Of a DNA stretch of 64,000 nt, positions 16,601-25,375 are shown piece after piece. The DNA is from [Clostridium] clostridioforme AGR2157 (GTDB lineage Bacteria > Bacillota > Clostridia > Lachnospirales > Lachnospiraceae). How positions within the stretch are numbered: position 1 is the first letter of the stretch; each line of letters opens with the position of its first letter. The position numbers and the translations under genes were made by a program. Below the pieces are notes generated by a model. The model was not told where the DNA came from. It searched no databases and worked only from the letters and a program-made list of their open reading frames with translations. The stretch covers positions 1 to 64,000 of the forward strand of contig NZ_AUJR01000013.1 of the NCBI RefSeq assembly GCF_000424325.1, written 5' to 3'.

Positions 16601-16708
16601 ATTTATACAATATTCGCTGGTTTAGGAACGATTTTCCTCTTGAATAATTAGACGTTATAGTATAAAATAAAATAACAATGTAGACAAATCTTAAGGAGGT
16701 ATTTTATC

Positions 16709-16879
16709 ATGGCATATGTAATCAGTGATGCTTGTGTAAGCTGCGGCAGCTGTGCAGCTGAATGTCCAGTAAGTGCAATTTCCGAGGGAGACAGCCAGTA
16801 CGTTATCGATGCTGATACCTGCATCGACTGCGGAACCTGCGCAGCTACCTGCCCAACCGGAGCTATTTCCGAAGGCTAA
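16709..16879 (+). CDS. 2[4Fe-4S] ferredoxin
   Basis: 56-residue clostridial-type ferredoxin, an electron carrier for anaerobic enzymes. Two complete CxxCxxCxxxCP motifs are visible: CVSCGSCAAECP and CIDCGTCAATCP, with the internal repeat typical of the fold. The start follows AAGGAGG at ideal distance. It is about 110 bases beyond pflA and is followed by its own terminator. It could supply electrons to the activase, but that is an inference from position. Confidence 0.96.
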   Translation: MAYVISDACVSCGSCAAECPVSAISEGDSQYVIDADTCIDCGTCAATCPTGAISEG

Positions 16880-16895
16880 TTAAGTATTACATAAG

Positions 16896-16926
16896 GGTCT
16901 CTTCCAGACGGAAGAGACTCTTTTTC
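16896..16926 (+). terminator. Terminator after ferredoxin
   Basis: GGGTCTCTTCC/GGAAGAGACTC stem with a four-base loop (AGAC), followed by TTTTTC. Confidence 0.85.
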
Positions 16927-16976
16927 ATATATTCAGCATATATTATTCACAGAGCACATGGAGGAATCCAAATACC

Positions 16977-17693
16977 ATGAAAAAACCAGTAATCGGCATA
17001 ACCCCATCCCACAATACGGATAACGACGATATAAGTGTGCGCCCCACCTACCTGAGGGCCATTGAAGCGGCGGGAGGCCTGTCCATCCTTCTTCCCCTGG
17101 AGGTATCCGGGGAAGATTTAAAACAGCTGTCTAAGCTGTGTGACGGCTTTCTCTTTTCCGGCGGCCCGGACATTCATCCATTCCTTTTGAAGGAGGAAAC
17201 ACATACGCAGTGCGGCAATGTGTCCATGGCGCGGGATACCATGGAACTATCCCTCCTGAAGCTTGCCGTGGAAGCACAAAAGCCGGTGTTAGGAATCTGC
17301 CGCGGAGCCCAGATCATTAATGTGGGGCTGGGAGGCGACATCTATCAGGATATTCCCAGCCAGACGGAAACCGTCTTTCCCATTGCCCATAAGCAGCCCT
17401 ATTCATGCTGCCTGCCTTCCCACCACGTGGATGTGCGCAGGGATACACTGCTGTACGGGATTGCGGAGGGGAAAACGGAAATCGCAGTAAACAGTTCCCA
17501 TCATCAGGCGGTACGCAGGATTGCTCCCTGCCTCATAGCCAGCGGCCATGCGCCCGACGGCATCATCGAGGCCCTGGAGATGCCGGATTATCCCTATCTT
17601 CTGGCCCTGCAGTGGCATCCGGAGTATATGTGGCAGACAGACACTGTGTCCGCCAATATATTTAAAAGCTTTGTGGATGCCTGTCAGGGATAG
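16977..17693 (+). CDS. Gamma-glutamyl-gamma-aminobutyrate hydrolase-like class I amidotransferase
   Basis: 238-residue peptidase C26/PuuD-like hydrolase, expected to cleave gamma-glutamyl amides of polyamine breakdown products. The N-terminus KPVIGITPSHNTD is typical. The catalytic triad appears as the nucleophile elbow GICRGAQIINVGLGG (Cys) and the C-terminal LQWHPEYM (His, Glu). It begins with ATG after GGAGG and stands alone. The exact substrate is uncertain because the family also includes other gamma-glutamyl hydrolases. Confidence 0.88.
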   Translation: MKKPVIGITPSHNTDNDDISVRPTYLRAIEAAGGLSILLPLEVSGEDLKQLSKLCDGFLFSGGPDIHPFLLKEETHTQCGNVSMARDTMELSLLKLAVEAQKPVLGICRGAQIINVGLGGDIYQDIPSQTETVFPIAHKQPYSCCLPSHHVDVRRDTLLYGIAEGKTEIAVNSSHHQAVRRIAPCLIASGHAPDGIIEALEMPDYPYLLALQWHPEYMWQTDTVSANIFKSFVDACQG

Positions 17694-17958
17694 CAGGAAT
17701 GGCGGACAGCAGGAAAAGCCGGCAGCAGATAGAACCGGCAACAGGAAGGCCCTGCACGACTCACGCTGCGGAATGCTGCTTGTATCATACGGGGCCAACT
17801 TACCTATATCCTGTTCTTATTCCTGTCCTTATCTGCCTACTGCTTATTATCTATGAAATTGGTGAGCAGACGGTTCATTTTATTTGAAATTATTTTTTGC
17901 ATTTGCTCTATTTTTTACTCCATATCCCAACAAAACCCCCATAAAAGTGAGGTTATGC

Positions 17959-17987
17959 TTGTCAGAACAGATTATGTCATGTAGAAT
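17959..17987 (+). promoter_or_regulatory. Promoter of the ABC-F gene
   Basis: TTGTCA (17959-17964), 17 bases, TAGAAT (17982-17987), about 70 bases before the start. The rest of the 17694-18058 gap shows no gene; a short CACCT/AGGTG hairpin (about 18014-18031) lies in the leader. Confidence 0.55.
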
Positions 17988-18058
17988 AATACTGCTGAAA
18001 TAAAAGAATGACAGCACCTGTAAATAAAGGTGTTTTCATAAAAGGAGTCTGTAACAAT

Positions 18059-19615
18059 ATGAGCATTTTAAACGTAGAGCATTTAAGCCACGGCTTTGGG
18101 GACCGGGCCATTTTCCAGGATGTCTCCTTCCGCCTGTTAAAGGGGGAGCACATTGGCCTGATTGGGGCGAACGGTGAAGGAAAGTCCACCTTTATGAACA
18201 TCATTACCGGCAAGCTCATGCCTGACGAGGGCAAGGTGGAGTGGGCAAAAAACGTGAGGGTCGGTTATCTGGACCAGCATGCGGTGCTGGAAAAGGGAAT
18301 GACCATTCGGGATGTGTTAAAGAGCGCCTTCGCCTTCCTTTTTGATATGGAAGAACACATGAACCAGATTTGCGATAAGATGGGGGAAGCCGGCGAGGAT
18401 GAGATGGCCGCCATGATGGATGAGCTGGGAACCATACAGGACCTTCTCATGGCCCATGATTTCTATATCATTGATTCCAAGGTGGAGGAAGTGGGCCGCG
18501 CCCTTGGCCTGGCTGACATAGGGCTGGACAAGGACGTGACGGAGCTTTCCGGAGGCCAGCGCACCAAGGTGCTCTTAGGCAAGCTTCTGTTAGAGAAGCC
18601 GGACATCCTGCTGTTGGACGAGCCTACCAATTATCTGGATGTACAGCACATTGACTGGCTGAAACGCTACCTGCAGGAGTATGAAAATGCCTTCATCCTC
18701 ATCTCCCATGACATCCCCTTCCTCAACAGCGTCATCAACCTGATTTACCACATGGAAAACCAGAGGCTGGACCGGTATGTGGGGGATTATGACAAATTCC
18801 AGGAAGTATACGCAGTAAAGAAGTCCCAGCTGGAGGCTGCCTATAAGCGGCAGCAGCAGGAAATTGCGGAGCTGGAGGATTTTGTGGCCAGGAACAAGGC
18901 CAGAGTGGCCACCAGGAACATGGCCATGTCCCGCCAGAAAAAGCTGGATAAGATGGATGTGATTGAACTTGCCAGGGAAAAACCCAAGCCGGAGTTCCAT
19001 TTCCTGGAAGCCCGTACTCCCGGTAAATATATCTTTGAGATAAAGGATTTAATCATCGGTTATGACGAGCCTCTGTCCCGTCCTCTTAATCTGGTGATGG
19101 AGAGAGGCCAGAAAATCGTGCTGGTAGGCGCCAACGGCATCGGCAAGACCACACTGTTAAAGAGCATACTGGGCCTTACGCCTTCCCTAAGCGGCAGTGT
19201 GGAGCTGGGCGACTACCTGTCCATCGGTTACTTTGAACAGGAGATGGCCCCCGGCAATACTACCACCTGCCTTCAGGAAATATGGACGGAATTCCCCGCC
19301 TATACACAGTACCAGGTCCGCTCCGCCCTGGCAAAATGCGGCCTGACCACGGAACACATCGAAAGCCAGGTCAGGGTGCTCAGCGGAGGCGAGCAGGCCA
19401 AGGTCAGGCTCTGTAAGCTGATTAACCGGGAATCCAATGTCCTTCTGCTGGATGAGCCAACCAACCATCTGGATGTGGACGCAAAGGACGAGCTGAAACG
19501 GGCCCTTAAGGAATATAAGGGCAGTATCCTGTTAATCTGCCATGAACCTGAGTTTTATGAGGGATTGGCAACCGATGTGTGGGATTGTAAGGAATGGGCG
19601 CTGAAGTTGTCTTAG
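18059..19615 (+). CDS. ABC-F family ATPase
   Basis: 518-residue soluble protein with two ABC domains joined by a charged linker and no membrane part. Domain 1: Walker A GANGEGKST, signature ELSGGQRTK, Walker B DILLLDEPTN. The linker (about 240-310) is a basic coiled coil (AYKRQQQEIAELEDFVARNK). Domain 2: GANGIGKTT, VLSGGEQAK, VLLLDEPTNHLD. ABC-F proteins act on the ribosome, as translation factors (EttA, YbiT) or antibiotic protection factors. This one resembles the YbiT/YkpA housekeeping type, with no obvious arm extension, but resistance cannot be ruled out. The start at 18059 follows AAAAGGAG; an in-frame ATG 17 codons earlier has no site. Confidence 0.92.
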   Translation: MSILNVEHLSHGFGDRAIFQDVSFRLLKGEHIGLIGANGEGKSTFMNIITGKLMPDEGKVEWAKNVRVGYLDQHAVLEKGMTIRDVLKSAFAFLFDMEEHMNQICDKMGEAGEDEMAAMMDELGTIQDLLMAHDFYIIDSKVEEVGRALGLADIGLDKDVTELSGGQRTKVLLGKLLLEKPDILLLDEPTNYLDVQHIDWLKRYLQEYENAFILISHDIPFLNSVINLIYHMENQRLDRYVGDYDKFQEVYAVKKSQLEAAYKRQQQEIAELEDFVARNKARVATRNMAMSRQKKLDKMDVIELAREKPKPEFHFLEARTPGKYIFEIKDLIIGYDEPLSRPLNLVMERGQKIVLVGANGIGKTTLLKSILGLTPSLSGSVELGDYLSIGYFEQEMAPGNTTTCLQEIWTEFPAYTQYQVRSALAKCGLTTEHIESQVRVLSGGEQAKVRLCKLINRESNVLLLDEPTNHLDVDAKDELKRALKEYKGSILLICHEPEFYEGLATDVWDCKEWALKLS

Positions 19616-19630
19616 GCAGAATAAATTTGA

Positions 19631-19682
19631 AACAAAAAGGAATCTCCTGGAGACTACCTTTTCGGGGGTTCCTTTTTGTTTT
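19631..19682. terminator. Bidirectional terminator after ABC-F gene
   Basis: AACAAAAAGGAA (19631-19642) is perfectly complementary to TTCCTTTTTGTT (19669-19680), with inner pairing between. It has T-rich flanks on both strands. Confidence 0.75.
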
Positions 19683-19807
19683 GAATTCAGCTATAATGGC
19701 CCGCGTCTATATAATTGCTTTTTTTTACTAATAAGGATATTTTCCAATATGTCCTATCAAAACTTTTTCCCCTTCAATTCTATCATCAAACCAGAAGAAA
19801 TATATCC

Positions 19808-20026
19808 TCAAATTGGAATCCCGCCGAGATATGAAAATGGAAATTTTAAATATGCCTTATGTGCCGGGTCACCGGTACATTCAAGTGCTTTTACACTCAG
19901 TTCCTTCATCGCCTCAGCCGCATTATGATTATGTCTCTCATATATTTCTATTGCATAATCATTCAATAATGCCAGGTTGGATACAATTGCCTCAGTGCAA
20001 CTCCTAAATTGAGGTATTCTTCTCAT
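19808..20026 (-). pseudogene. Unidentified gene fragment
   Basis: A 72-codon open frame with protein-like composition (for example SNLALLNDYAIEIYERHNHN and AAEAMKELSVKALE), but without a ribosome site at its first ATG and with a tail (FSYLGGIPI) of different character. I do not recognise it. It lies at the edge of a stretch of broken genes and is best read as a leftover C-terminal piece. It could also be spurious. The surrounding 19683-20205 contains no other gene. Confidence 0.3.
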
Positions 20027-20205
20027 AGCAGAAACTTACTTTTTGTATACTCCAAATGCCCCCATTTCACTTTCAGGCCCCATTTCCTTCCATTCGCGGA
20101 CAAATTCCACACTTCTCCCCATTAAATGCTATAATGGAACCATCAGTACTGAGTACAGCGGCATACCGGGAAACCGCATCATTCTCACTGAAAGGAGCTG
20201 CACCC

Positions 20206-20814
20206 ATGAACCTTAACTGGAAAACCATATTAAAAAAGGCAGGTATCATCCTGCTGTCCACACTGCTCTTCGCCCTCTGCTCCGGCCTTCTCTACATCAC
20301 AAAGATGGCCGGCTCCATCAATATTACCCGGCCGGAGGACGAACCGGAACTGGCCTCAGCCATGACCAATGAAAACCTGGACACAGAGACCCGAGAAAAA
20401 CTGGGCGGATACTGGACCATTGCTGTCTTTGGGGTGGACAGCCGCAACGGAAAACTTGGAAAAGAAAATAATGCCGACGTACAGATGCTGTGCTCCATCA
20501 ACAGGGATACAGGGGAAATACGCCTTGTATCATTATACCGCGACACATTCCTGATGAATGACACCGCAAACAGCGGATACGGAAAACTGAACCAATCCTA
20601 CTTTCTCCAGGGCCCATCGGGCAATATCTCTGCCATCAACACCAACCTGGACATGAAGGTGGAGGACTTTGTATCCTTTAACTGGAACAGCGCGGCTGAA
20701 GCCATCAACCTTCTGGGCGGCGTGGATATAGAGCTGTCCAAGGCGGAATTCTATTATATCAATGCCTTCATCACGGAGACCGTGGACACCACTGGAATCC
20801 CCTCCACTCAATGA
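20206..20814 (+). pseudogene. Truncated LytR-CpsA-Psr (LCP) family protein
   Basis: LCP proteins attach glycopolymers to peptidoglycan. This copy has the membrane segment (LKKAGIILLSTLLFALCSGLLY), the start of the LCP domain (WTIAVFGVDSRNGKLG and RDTGEIRLVSLYRDTFL) and GYGKLNQSYFLQGP. It stops at residue 202, just after the VETVDTTGIPS-like position where the conserved second half of the domain, with the catalytic Arg and the YARIR-like motif, should follow. The family is usually over 300 residues. The stop is created at the join to the next broken gene. The ATG follows AAAGGAG, so the truncated protein could still be made. Confidence 0.8.
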
Positions 20815-21916
20815 CTATGAACCACTGGTATCAGTCCATGTACCAGATGTTTGAAATTTTTTCAGACTTCATTGAAGCGTGGCTCTGCTATGGCTTCGTG
20901 GGGCTGTTCCTGCCGGACCGGGTCCGGGGAAAGGTGCCGTCTTTTATCCTGTCTCTGCTCCTGGTGGGCTCTGTCCGGGCCATGGATACACTGGGCATTC
21001 TTTGGTTTGTATTTTATATCTGTATGACCACGGTGGTGCTGTTTCAGGTGAATCTGTTTTATGCGGTATCCCTTGTAAGCTTTTATATCCTGTGCCTCTA
21101 TGTAATCAATTATTTCTGTATGTCCGTCATGGGGGTCATTGCGGGCAACCGACAGTTTGCGCAGTTCATCCTGAACCAGCTGCTGCGCTGTATTTATCTG
21201 GCTGCGGATACAACGCTCCTGCTTTTATTATATATGCTTATCAGACACGCCTTTAAGGGCGGGCTGCTCTACAGTCCGCGGATGCTGTTCGCCATTTCCC
21301 TTCTGGGCATTCTGGGCATTACCTTTCAGTGGTCACCCTCCAGGATATTTCCGTGATTACCCTGTTCAGCTGGAGCCTGTGCCTTATCATGGTACTGTGC
21401 TTTATCTTTCTCCTGCTCTTTTATTCCAATTACATGAAGGAGCATGAGCTCAGAAGCATCCTTGAACTGAAGGACCAGATGGTGCGCCAGGAATATGAGA
21501 TGGTCAAACAGCTTCAACAGGAACAGCAGTCCCTTTCCCATGACCTGAAGAACCACCTTTTAGTCATGGATACCATGCTGAAGGAAGGAAAATACCAGGA
21601 AGCCCGGAATTATATGGGCCAGCTGGGCATTCCCCTGGAGCGCCTGTCTCCCTCCATATGGACCGGCACCTCCACCCTGGATGTGCTTTTGAACCATACC
21701 AGAAACCGCTGCAGCCAGTCCCATATAACCTTTACCGTACAGGCGGACGCCGTTGATTTGCGCCCCATGAAGGACCAGGATATATGCAGTCTCTTTGCCA
21801 ACCTCCTTGACAATGCCTATGAGGCCGCCCACTCCATGCCGGAGGGCCAGGGCTGGATTCTCTTTAAGATGAGAAAGGCCAGAGAAATGCTCTTTATCGA
21901 CCTGTCGAGAAATTGA
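20811..21916 (+). pseudogene. Frameshifted, truncated AgrC-like sensor histidine kinase
   Basis: An N-terminal frame (20811-21356) encodes about five to six membrane helices. A second frame (21329-21916) continues with a last membrane helix, a coiled coil and the phospho-acceptor region LSHDLKNHLLVMDTMLKEGK, as in AgrC/GHKL peptide sensors. The join TTTCAGTGG near 21324-21332 needs a one-base change to restore one protein. The ATP-binding domain starts (FANLLDNAYEAA) but ends at MLFIDLSRN before the G boxes. The gene is therefore broken twice. No ribosome site precedes it; it directly abuts the truncated LCP gene, which points to a deletion that joined two loci. Confidence 0.8.
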
Positions 21917-21958
21917 AGAGAGAAATTCCAGGAAAGGTGGGAGTGTAAAATAAAGTGT

Positions 21959-22222
21959 GTGGACAGGGAAGCCTCTTTTGAGCCGCAGTCCATCCCCAAA
22001 CGCACAAGGGACGTGAGCGGAATCGAGGACAAGAGTGAGGATGCCTCCACTGCCCTGCAGGCCATGAAGAATCCAAGAAAAGCGGGAAGGAGAAGAAAAA
22101 ATGGGCCGGAGGCCCAGGAACAGATCAAAGCCTTATCCGCACAGGGAAAAACCATAAGGGAGATATCCGCTGAAACGGGTATTCCCAAAAGCACTGTGCA
22201 GAGGCTAAAAAAGAATGTCTGA
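21959..22222 (+). pseudogene. HTH fragment, possibly from a mobile element
   Basis: An 87-codon frame whose last 45 residues form a resolvase-type helix-turn-helix (QGKTIREISAETGIPKSTVQ, then RLKKN). The N-terminal part is charged and has no known domain. There is no ribosome site. The DNA before it (about 21925-21958) resembles an insertion-sequence end, but no inverted partner was found. Most likely it is a remnant of a recombinase or plasmid-type regulator in the decayed 19.8-22.2 kb stretch. Confidence 0.4.
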
Positions 22223-22405
22223 TGGGCAGGTGTCCCATAATTAAAAATGGGACAGCCTGGTTAAAGTCGCCCTAAAACAAAGGTGGAGAAGAACCCTCTA
22301 AAAGTATCCTGATAACCAGGCTCATGGACTCTCCCCCATCCCCTCAGATCATCTCTCTGAAATATTTTTAGAAAAACTTACACATTTAACTTGACAAACC
22401 CCATT

Positions 22406-22894
22406 CTACAGTTCGATTCTGAAATCGTCTGAACCCTCGCCGTTTACCACATAATAGGCTGCATTCTGCTCCGGAGATATGTACAGCTTGATGGACTTGA
22501 TTACGGTTCCCGGATGCGTCTGTGCGTATGCCTTCTCTGCCTGCGCCAGCACATCCTTTGCTGCTACCTGCCTGCCGCCGAACTCCACTACTACGCTCTT
22601 CTCAATCTCCGGTTTTACAACCTCTTTCACAGTCTCTTTTGCTGTTTCCTTTATTTCTTCCTTCACAGCTGCCGCGGTCTCCTTAACAGTCTCTTTAACT
22701 GCTTCCTTAACTGCGGGCTCATCTGCCTTCTTAACATCTTCTGCTGTCTTAACCTCTGCTGTATTCTTAACATCTGCTGTATTCTTAACATCTGCTGTAT
22801 TCTTAACCTCTGCTGCCTTCTTAACCTCTGCTGTCCTGGTCTGCGCGGCGCCTGTCTGCGCTGCCGCAGCCATAGTCCTCTTTGGTCTTGCCAT
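22406..22894 (-). CDS. DUF6465 family protein with Ala/Lys repeats
   Basis: 162 residues. The N-terminal 100 residues are low complexity: five copies of a six-residue repeat (VKNTAD type), then KET/KEA helices likely to form a long charged coil. The C-terminal 60 residues form a compact domain (VVVEFGGRQVAAKDVLAQAE, then IKSIKLYISPEQNAAYYVV) that I match to DUF6465, found in Lachnospiraceae. Function is unknown; the lysine-rich start MARPKRT could bind nucleic acid or a surface. It has an excellent promoter and GGGAGG site, so it is probably well expressed. Confidence 0.75.
   Translation of the reverse strand: MARPKRTMAAAAQTGAAQTRTAEVKKAAEVKNTADVKNTADVKNTAEVKTAEDVKKADEPAVKEAVKETVKETAAAVKEEIKETAKETVKEVVKPEIEKSVVVEFGGRQVAAKDVLAQAEKAYAQTHPGTVIKSIKLYISPEQNAAYYVVNGEGSDDFRIEL
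22743..22832. repeat. 18-bp tandem repeat inside the DUF6465 gene
   Basis: Five units of 18 bp start at 22743, 22761, 22779, 22797 and 22815; units two and three are identical. Because the period is a multiple of three, copy changes keep the frame and only lengthen or shorten the coil. Confidence 0.85.
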
Positions 22895-22939
22895 ATTAGT
22901 TCCTCCCTTTTTTCAATCCGATTTCCAGTGTCAATGGGG

Positions 22940-22968
22940 ATTATACGGCAGGCCCATTTTTTTGTCAA
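22940..22968 (-). promoter_or_regulatory. Consensus promoter of the DUF6465 gene
   Basis: On the minus strand TTGACA (22968-22963), exactly 17 bases, TATAAT (22945-22940): a perfect consensus at both boxes. Confidence 0.85.
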
Positions 22969-23083
22969 TGTCGCGGATATGGAAAATAAACTGCTAAACA
23001 AAGGCCTTTATGGAAAATTTTCAAGCATATACTGACAGATTGTCATATTTCTTTATGGCATTTGCCACATTCCTGTCCGGAAA

Positions 23084-23857
23084 TCAGTTTCCGGGCCTGT
23101 CCGGGAACCAGGCAAAGGCTCCCGACGACGGAACCATGGCAAATTCCATCATTTTCCCGGTAGACGGATGCGGAAATGCCAGCCTGCGGGCACACAGGGC
23201 CAGAGACTGGCGTCCATCCCCAAATCCCGGTCTTTTCCTTCCTCTGTCCACAGTCCCAGTTGTGGATAACCCGCCTCCATAACGTTCATCTCCGTACAAG
23301 GGAGTTGCGTGTCCGGCAAATTGTACCCTTATCTGGTGGTGCCTTCCTGTAAGCAGCTCTATATCTATTAGGGATAACATCTGCTCCTGGTTCCCGGGGT
23401 TGTTGATAACCTCCAGGACCCTGTAATTAAGAACCGCTTTTTTGCCCTTTTCATCAGACTTATCCACAATCTTCGTTGTGTTGTTTTCCTTGCAATGGCG
23501 CAGATAATCCACATATGTCCCCTGTTTATCCACAGGTTTTCCACAAACCACTGCCAGGTATGATTTTTCCATTTTTCCGGCCTGCAAAGCGGCGCTTAAT
23601 GATGCTGTGGATTTCTGGTTCAGTCCATATACCATGATTCCTTCCACCGGCTTATCCAGTCTGTGGATAACCCCCACATAGGGCGGCTGGGCTGTGGATG
23701 CTCCCTGTGGACGGCTGTGGATATCTTGTGGATTATGTAGATAACGGCGTATCTCACTTACCATATCCGGCGCAAATCCCCTGGACACCTGGGACTCCAA
23801 TCCCGCCGGTTTCCGCACTACTATAATATCTTTATCTTCATATAATATTGGTACCAT
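23084..23857 (-). CDS. RluA family pseudouridine synthase
   Basis: 257-residue RNA pseudouridine synthase. The catalytic-loop motif is VIHRLDKPVEGIMVYG, with the essential Asp in HRLD. The C-terminal family motif LLTGRHHQIRVQFAGH follows, then GDERYGG. There is no N-terminal S4 domain, which places it with the short RluA/YjbO-type enzymes; the target uridine cannot be told from sequence. Between 23261 and 23736 the coding DNA contains many TTATCCACA-like words, an unusual codon choice treated as a separate feature. The ATG at 23857 follows GAGGTCGAGGT. Confidence 0.9.
   Translation of the reverse strand: MVPILYEDKDIIVVRKPAGLESQVSRGFAPDMVSEIRRYLHNPQDIHSRPQGASTAQPPYVGVIHRLDKPVEGIMVYGLNQKSTASLSAALQAGKMEKSYLAVVCGKPVDKQGTYVDYLRHCKENNTTKIVDKSDEKGKKAVLNYRVLEVINNPGNQEQMLSLIDIELLTGRHHQIRVQFAGHATPLYGDERYGGGLSTTGTVDRGRKRPGFGDGRQSLALCARRLAFPHPSTGKMMEFAMVPSSGAFAWFPDRPGN
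23261..23736. promoter_or_regulatory. Cluster of DnaA-box-like sequences
   Basis: Four exact TTATCCACA 9-mers occur at 23261-23269 (minus), 23460-23468 (plus), 23526-23534 (plus) and 23662-23670 (minus). One-mismatch copies lie at 23401-23409, 23505-23513, 23537-23545, 23716-23724 and 23728-23736. They are inside the RluA-type gene. A given 9-mer is expected on either strand about once per 130 kb of random DNA. Whether DnaA binds here is not known. Confidence 0.5.
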
Positions 23858-23995
23858 ACCTCGACCTCGCTTATCTGTCTGTTTCCTATTCAGACGATTC
23901 TAAAGGAACGCTTTTGATTATACCATAGTTTTGCCCCTGCCCGGTTGATTATATTCAGAAATTAGTTTTATGTTCAAAGTAATTCTTAAAAAGTA

Positions 23996-24024
23996 TTGCA
24001 TATTTTTAGTCTTAGGTGTATAGT
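23996..24024 (+). promoter_or_regulatory. Promoter of the hemolysin III gene
   Basis: TTGCAT (23996-24001), 17 bases, TATAGT (24019-24024). Just downstream, TGTAGT/ACTACA (24041-24059) forms a small inverted repeat in the leader that could be an operator. Confidence 0.5.
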
Positions 24025-24114
24025 ATAGAATACAGACAGATGTAGTATTAAAAACTACATATCATGGTTTCTAATAAACTGTACTGTATTTTCAATAAAA
24101 GGAGGCTGGATACT

Positions 24115-24786
24115 ATGACAGCAAATTTAAAACGCGGGATTACCAGGGTTAAGGATCCCGGAAGCGCATTGACCCACTTCATTGCTATGATTCTGGCCAT
24201 CATCGCAGCCATACCGCTGCTCTCAAAGGCAGGACGCGATTCCGGACATATGCATATCAGCGCACTGGCGGTTTTCATACTGAGCATGATTGGCCTTTAT
24301 GCGGCCAGCACGATATACCATACCCTGGATATCTCCCCTAAGATTAATAAGCTGCTCCGCAAGATAGACCATATGATGATTTTCATTTTGATAGCAGGCA
24401 CTTATACGCCTGTATGCATGATTGTCCTGGGCGACAAAACCGGATGGACCATGCTGACCCTGGTGTGGGGCATTGCCACTGTGGGTATCTTCATCAACGC
24501 ACTGTGGATTACATGCCCCAAATGGTTCTCATCCCTGATTTACATTGCCATGGGCTGGGTGTGCATACTGGCCATAACCAAAATATTAAGCTCCATGCCC
24601 AGGGCAGGCTTCATGTGGCTTCTGGCAGGCGGTATCATCTATACGGTTGGCGGTATTATCTATGCCATGAAGCTTCCATTCTTCAACTCCCACCACAGGT
24701 ATTTTGGTTCCCATGAGATTTTCCATCTCTTTGTTATGGGCGGAAGCCTCTGCCACTATGTGATGATGTACCGGTTTGTGGCATAA
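24115..24786 (+). CDS. trhA: Hemolysin III / TrhA family membrane protein (PAQR)
   Basis: 223-residue, seven-helix membrane protein of the PAQR/hemolysin III family. Family landmarks are the early DPGSALTHFIAM (first conserved His), the SxxYH motif as ASTIYHTLD and the C-terminal SHEIFHLFVMGGSLCHY, whose histidines make the metal site. Bacterial members are implicated in membrane-lipid homeostasis; the haemolysin label is historical. The start at 24115 follows AAAAGGAGG; a 17-codon upstream extension has no site. Confidence 0.9.
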   Translation: MTANLKRGITRVKDPGSALTHFIAMILAIIAAIPLLSKAGRDSGHMHISALAVFILSMIGLYAASTIYHTLDISPKINKLLRKIDHMMIFILIAGTYTPVCMIVLGDKTGWTMLTLVWGIATVGIFINALWITCPKWFSSLIYIAMGWVCILAITKILSSMPRAGFMWLLAGGIIYTVGGIIYAMKLPFFNSHHRYFGSHEIFHLFVMGGSLCHYVMMYRFVA

Positions 24787-24826
24787 GGTTTAATAGGAAA
24801 TTAATACAGTTTCAGTAACAGCAGGC

Positions 24827-25093
24827 TCAACGGCAGCTTGTCCTCTGGGGACTTGTCCCTTTTATCAGATGTTCCTTCTCCGCCCTGCTCATATGTTTAA
24901 TGGCATATTCCCTGCGCATGGCTTCCTGCTTTGTCTCAAAGGCCTCATAATAGGACAGCACCACCGGACGTCTGGGTCTGGTATACTTGGCTCCATTACC
25001 CTGGTTATGGGCCTTTAGACGCTTGTCCAGGTCATTGGTCCAGCCGCAGTAAAACGTGCCGTCCGCACAGGTGAGGATATAGGTATAATTCAT
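24827..25093 (-). CDS. GIY-YIG nuclease superfamily protein
   Basis: 88-residue single-domain protein of the UPF0213/YhbQ type. The GIY-YIG strands read NYTYILTCADGTFYCGWTND, with the usual GIY replaced by TYI and YIG by YCG. LDKRLKAHNQGNGAKYTRPR follows with the conserved Arg, His and Lys, then YAIKHMSRAEKEHLI. The metal-binding Glu is seen in YYEAFETKQEA. It starts at 25093 with GAAGGGA upstream. The family is widespread; its DNA target is not known. Confidence 0.88.
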   Translation of the reverse strand: MNYTYILTCADGTFYCGWTNDLDKRLKAHNQGNGAKYTRPRRPVVLSYYEAFETKQEAMRREYAIKHMSRAEKEHLIKGTSPQRTSCR

Positions 25094-25138
25094 GGATATC
25101 CCTTCCTTCCCGGTAATCAAATTCCTGACAGCAATAAA

Positions 25139-25166
25139 AAGGGCGTCCCATTAAGGGAATGCCCTT
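25139..25166 (-). terminator. Terminator of the SPFH/TPM operon
   Basis: AAGGGC/GCCCTT with inner TCCC/GGGA pairing, followed on the minus strand by TTTTTATTG. It lies about 210 bases past the TPM stop. The space 25167-25375 holds no gene that I can support. Confidence 0.75.
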
Positions 25167-25375
25167 CCTGTTTCATTTTATCAGATAATGCCGGCTATGT
25201 AAACGGCAATAACGCCTGCAACACGTCATCACCGCCCAGGTTGCCCTGTAATCTATGATTAAAGCACCAGCTGGATGCGCGGCACAACCAGATAGAAGGT
25301 ATTTTTGAACCACATCTATACGTTATTATATCGCGCATACCCTTAAAATGTGCATAAAACACATTTAATATTCCT

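Noticed and set aside
18008-18058. Leader peptide controlling the ABC-F gene
   Set aside because: The short frame is in phase with the main gene and has no stop of its own, so it is only an upstream extension, not a regulatory leader.
22236-22257. TGTCCCAT/ATGGGACA hairpin as an insertion-sequence end
   Set aside because: Short stem without a partner copy or target duplication; it may be only a weak terminator near the DUF6465 gene end.
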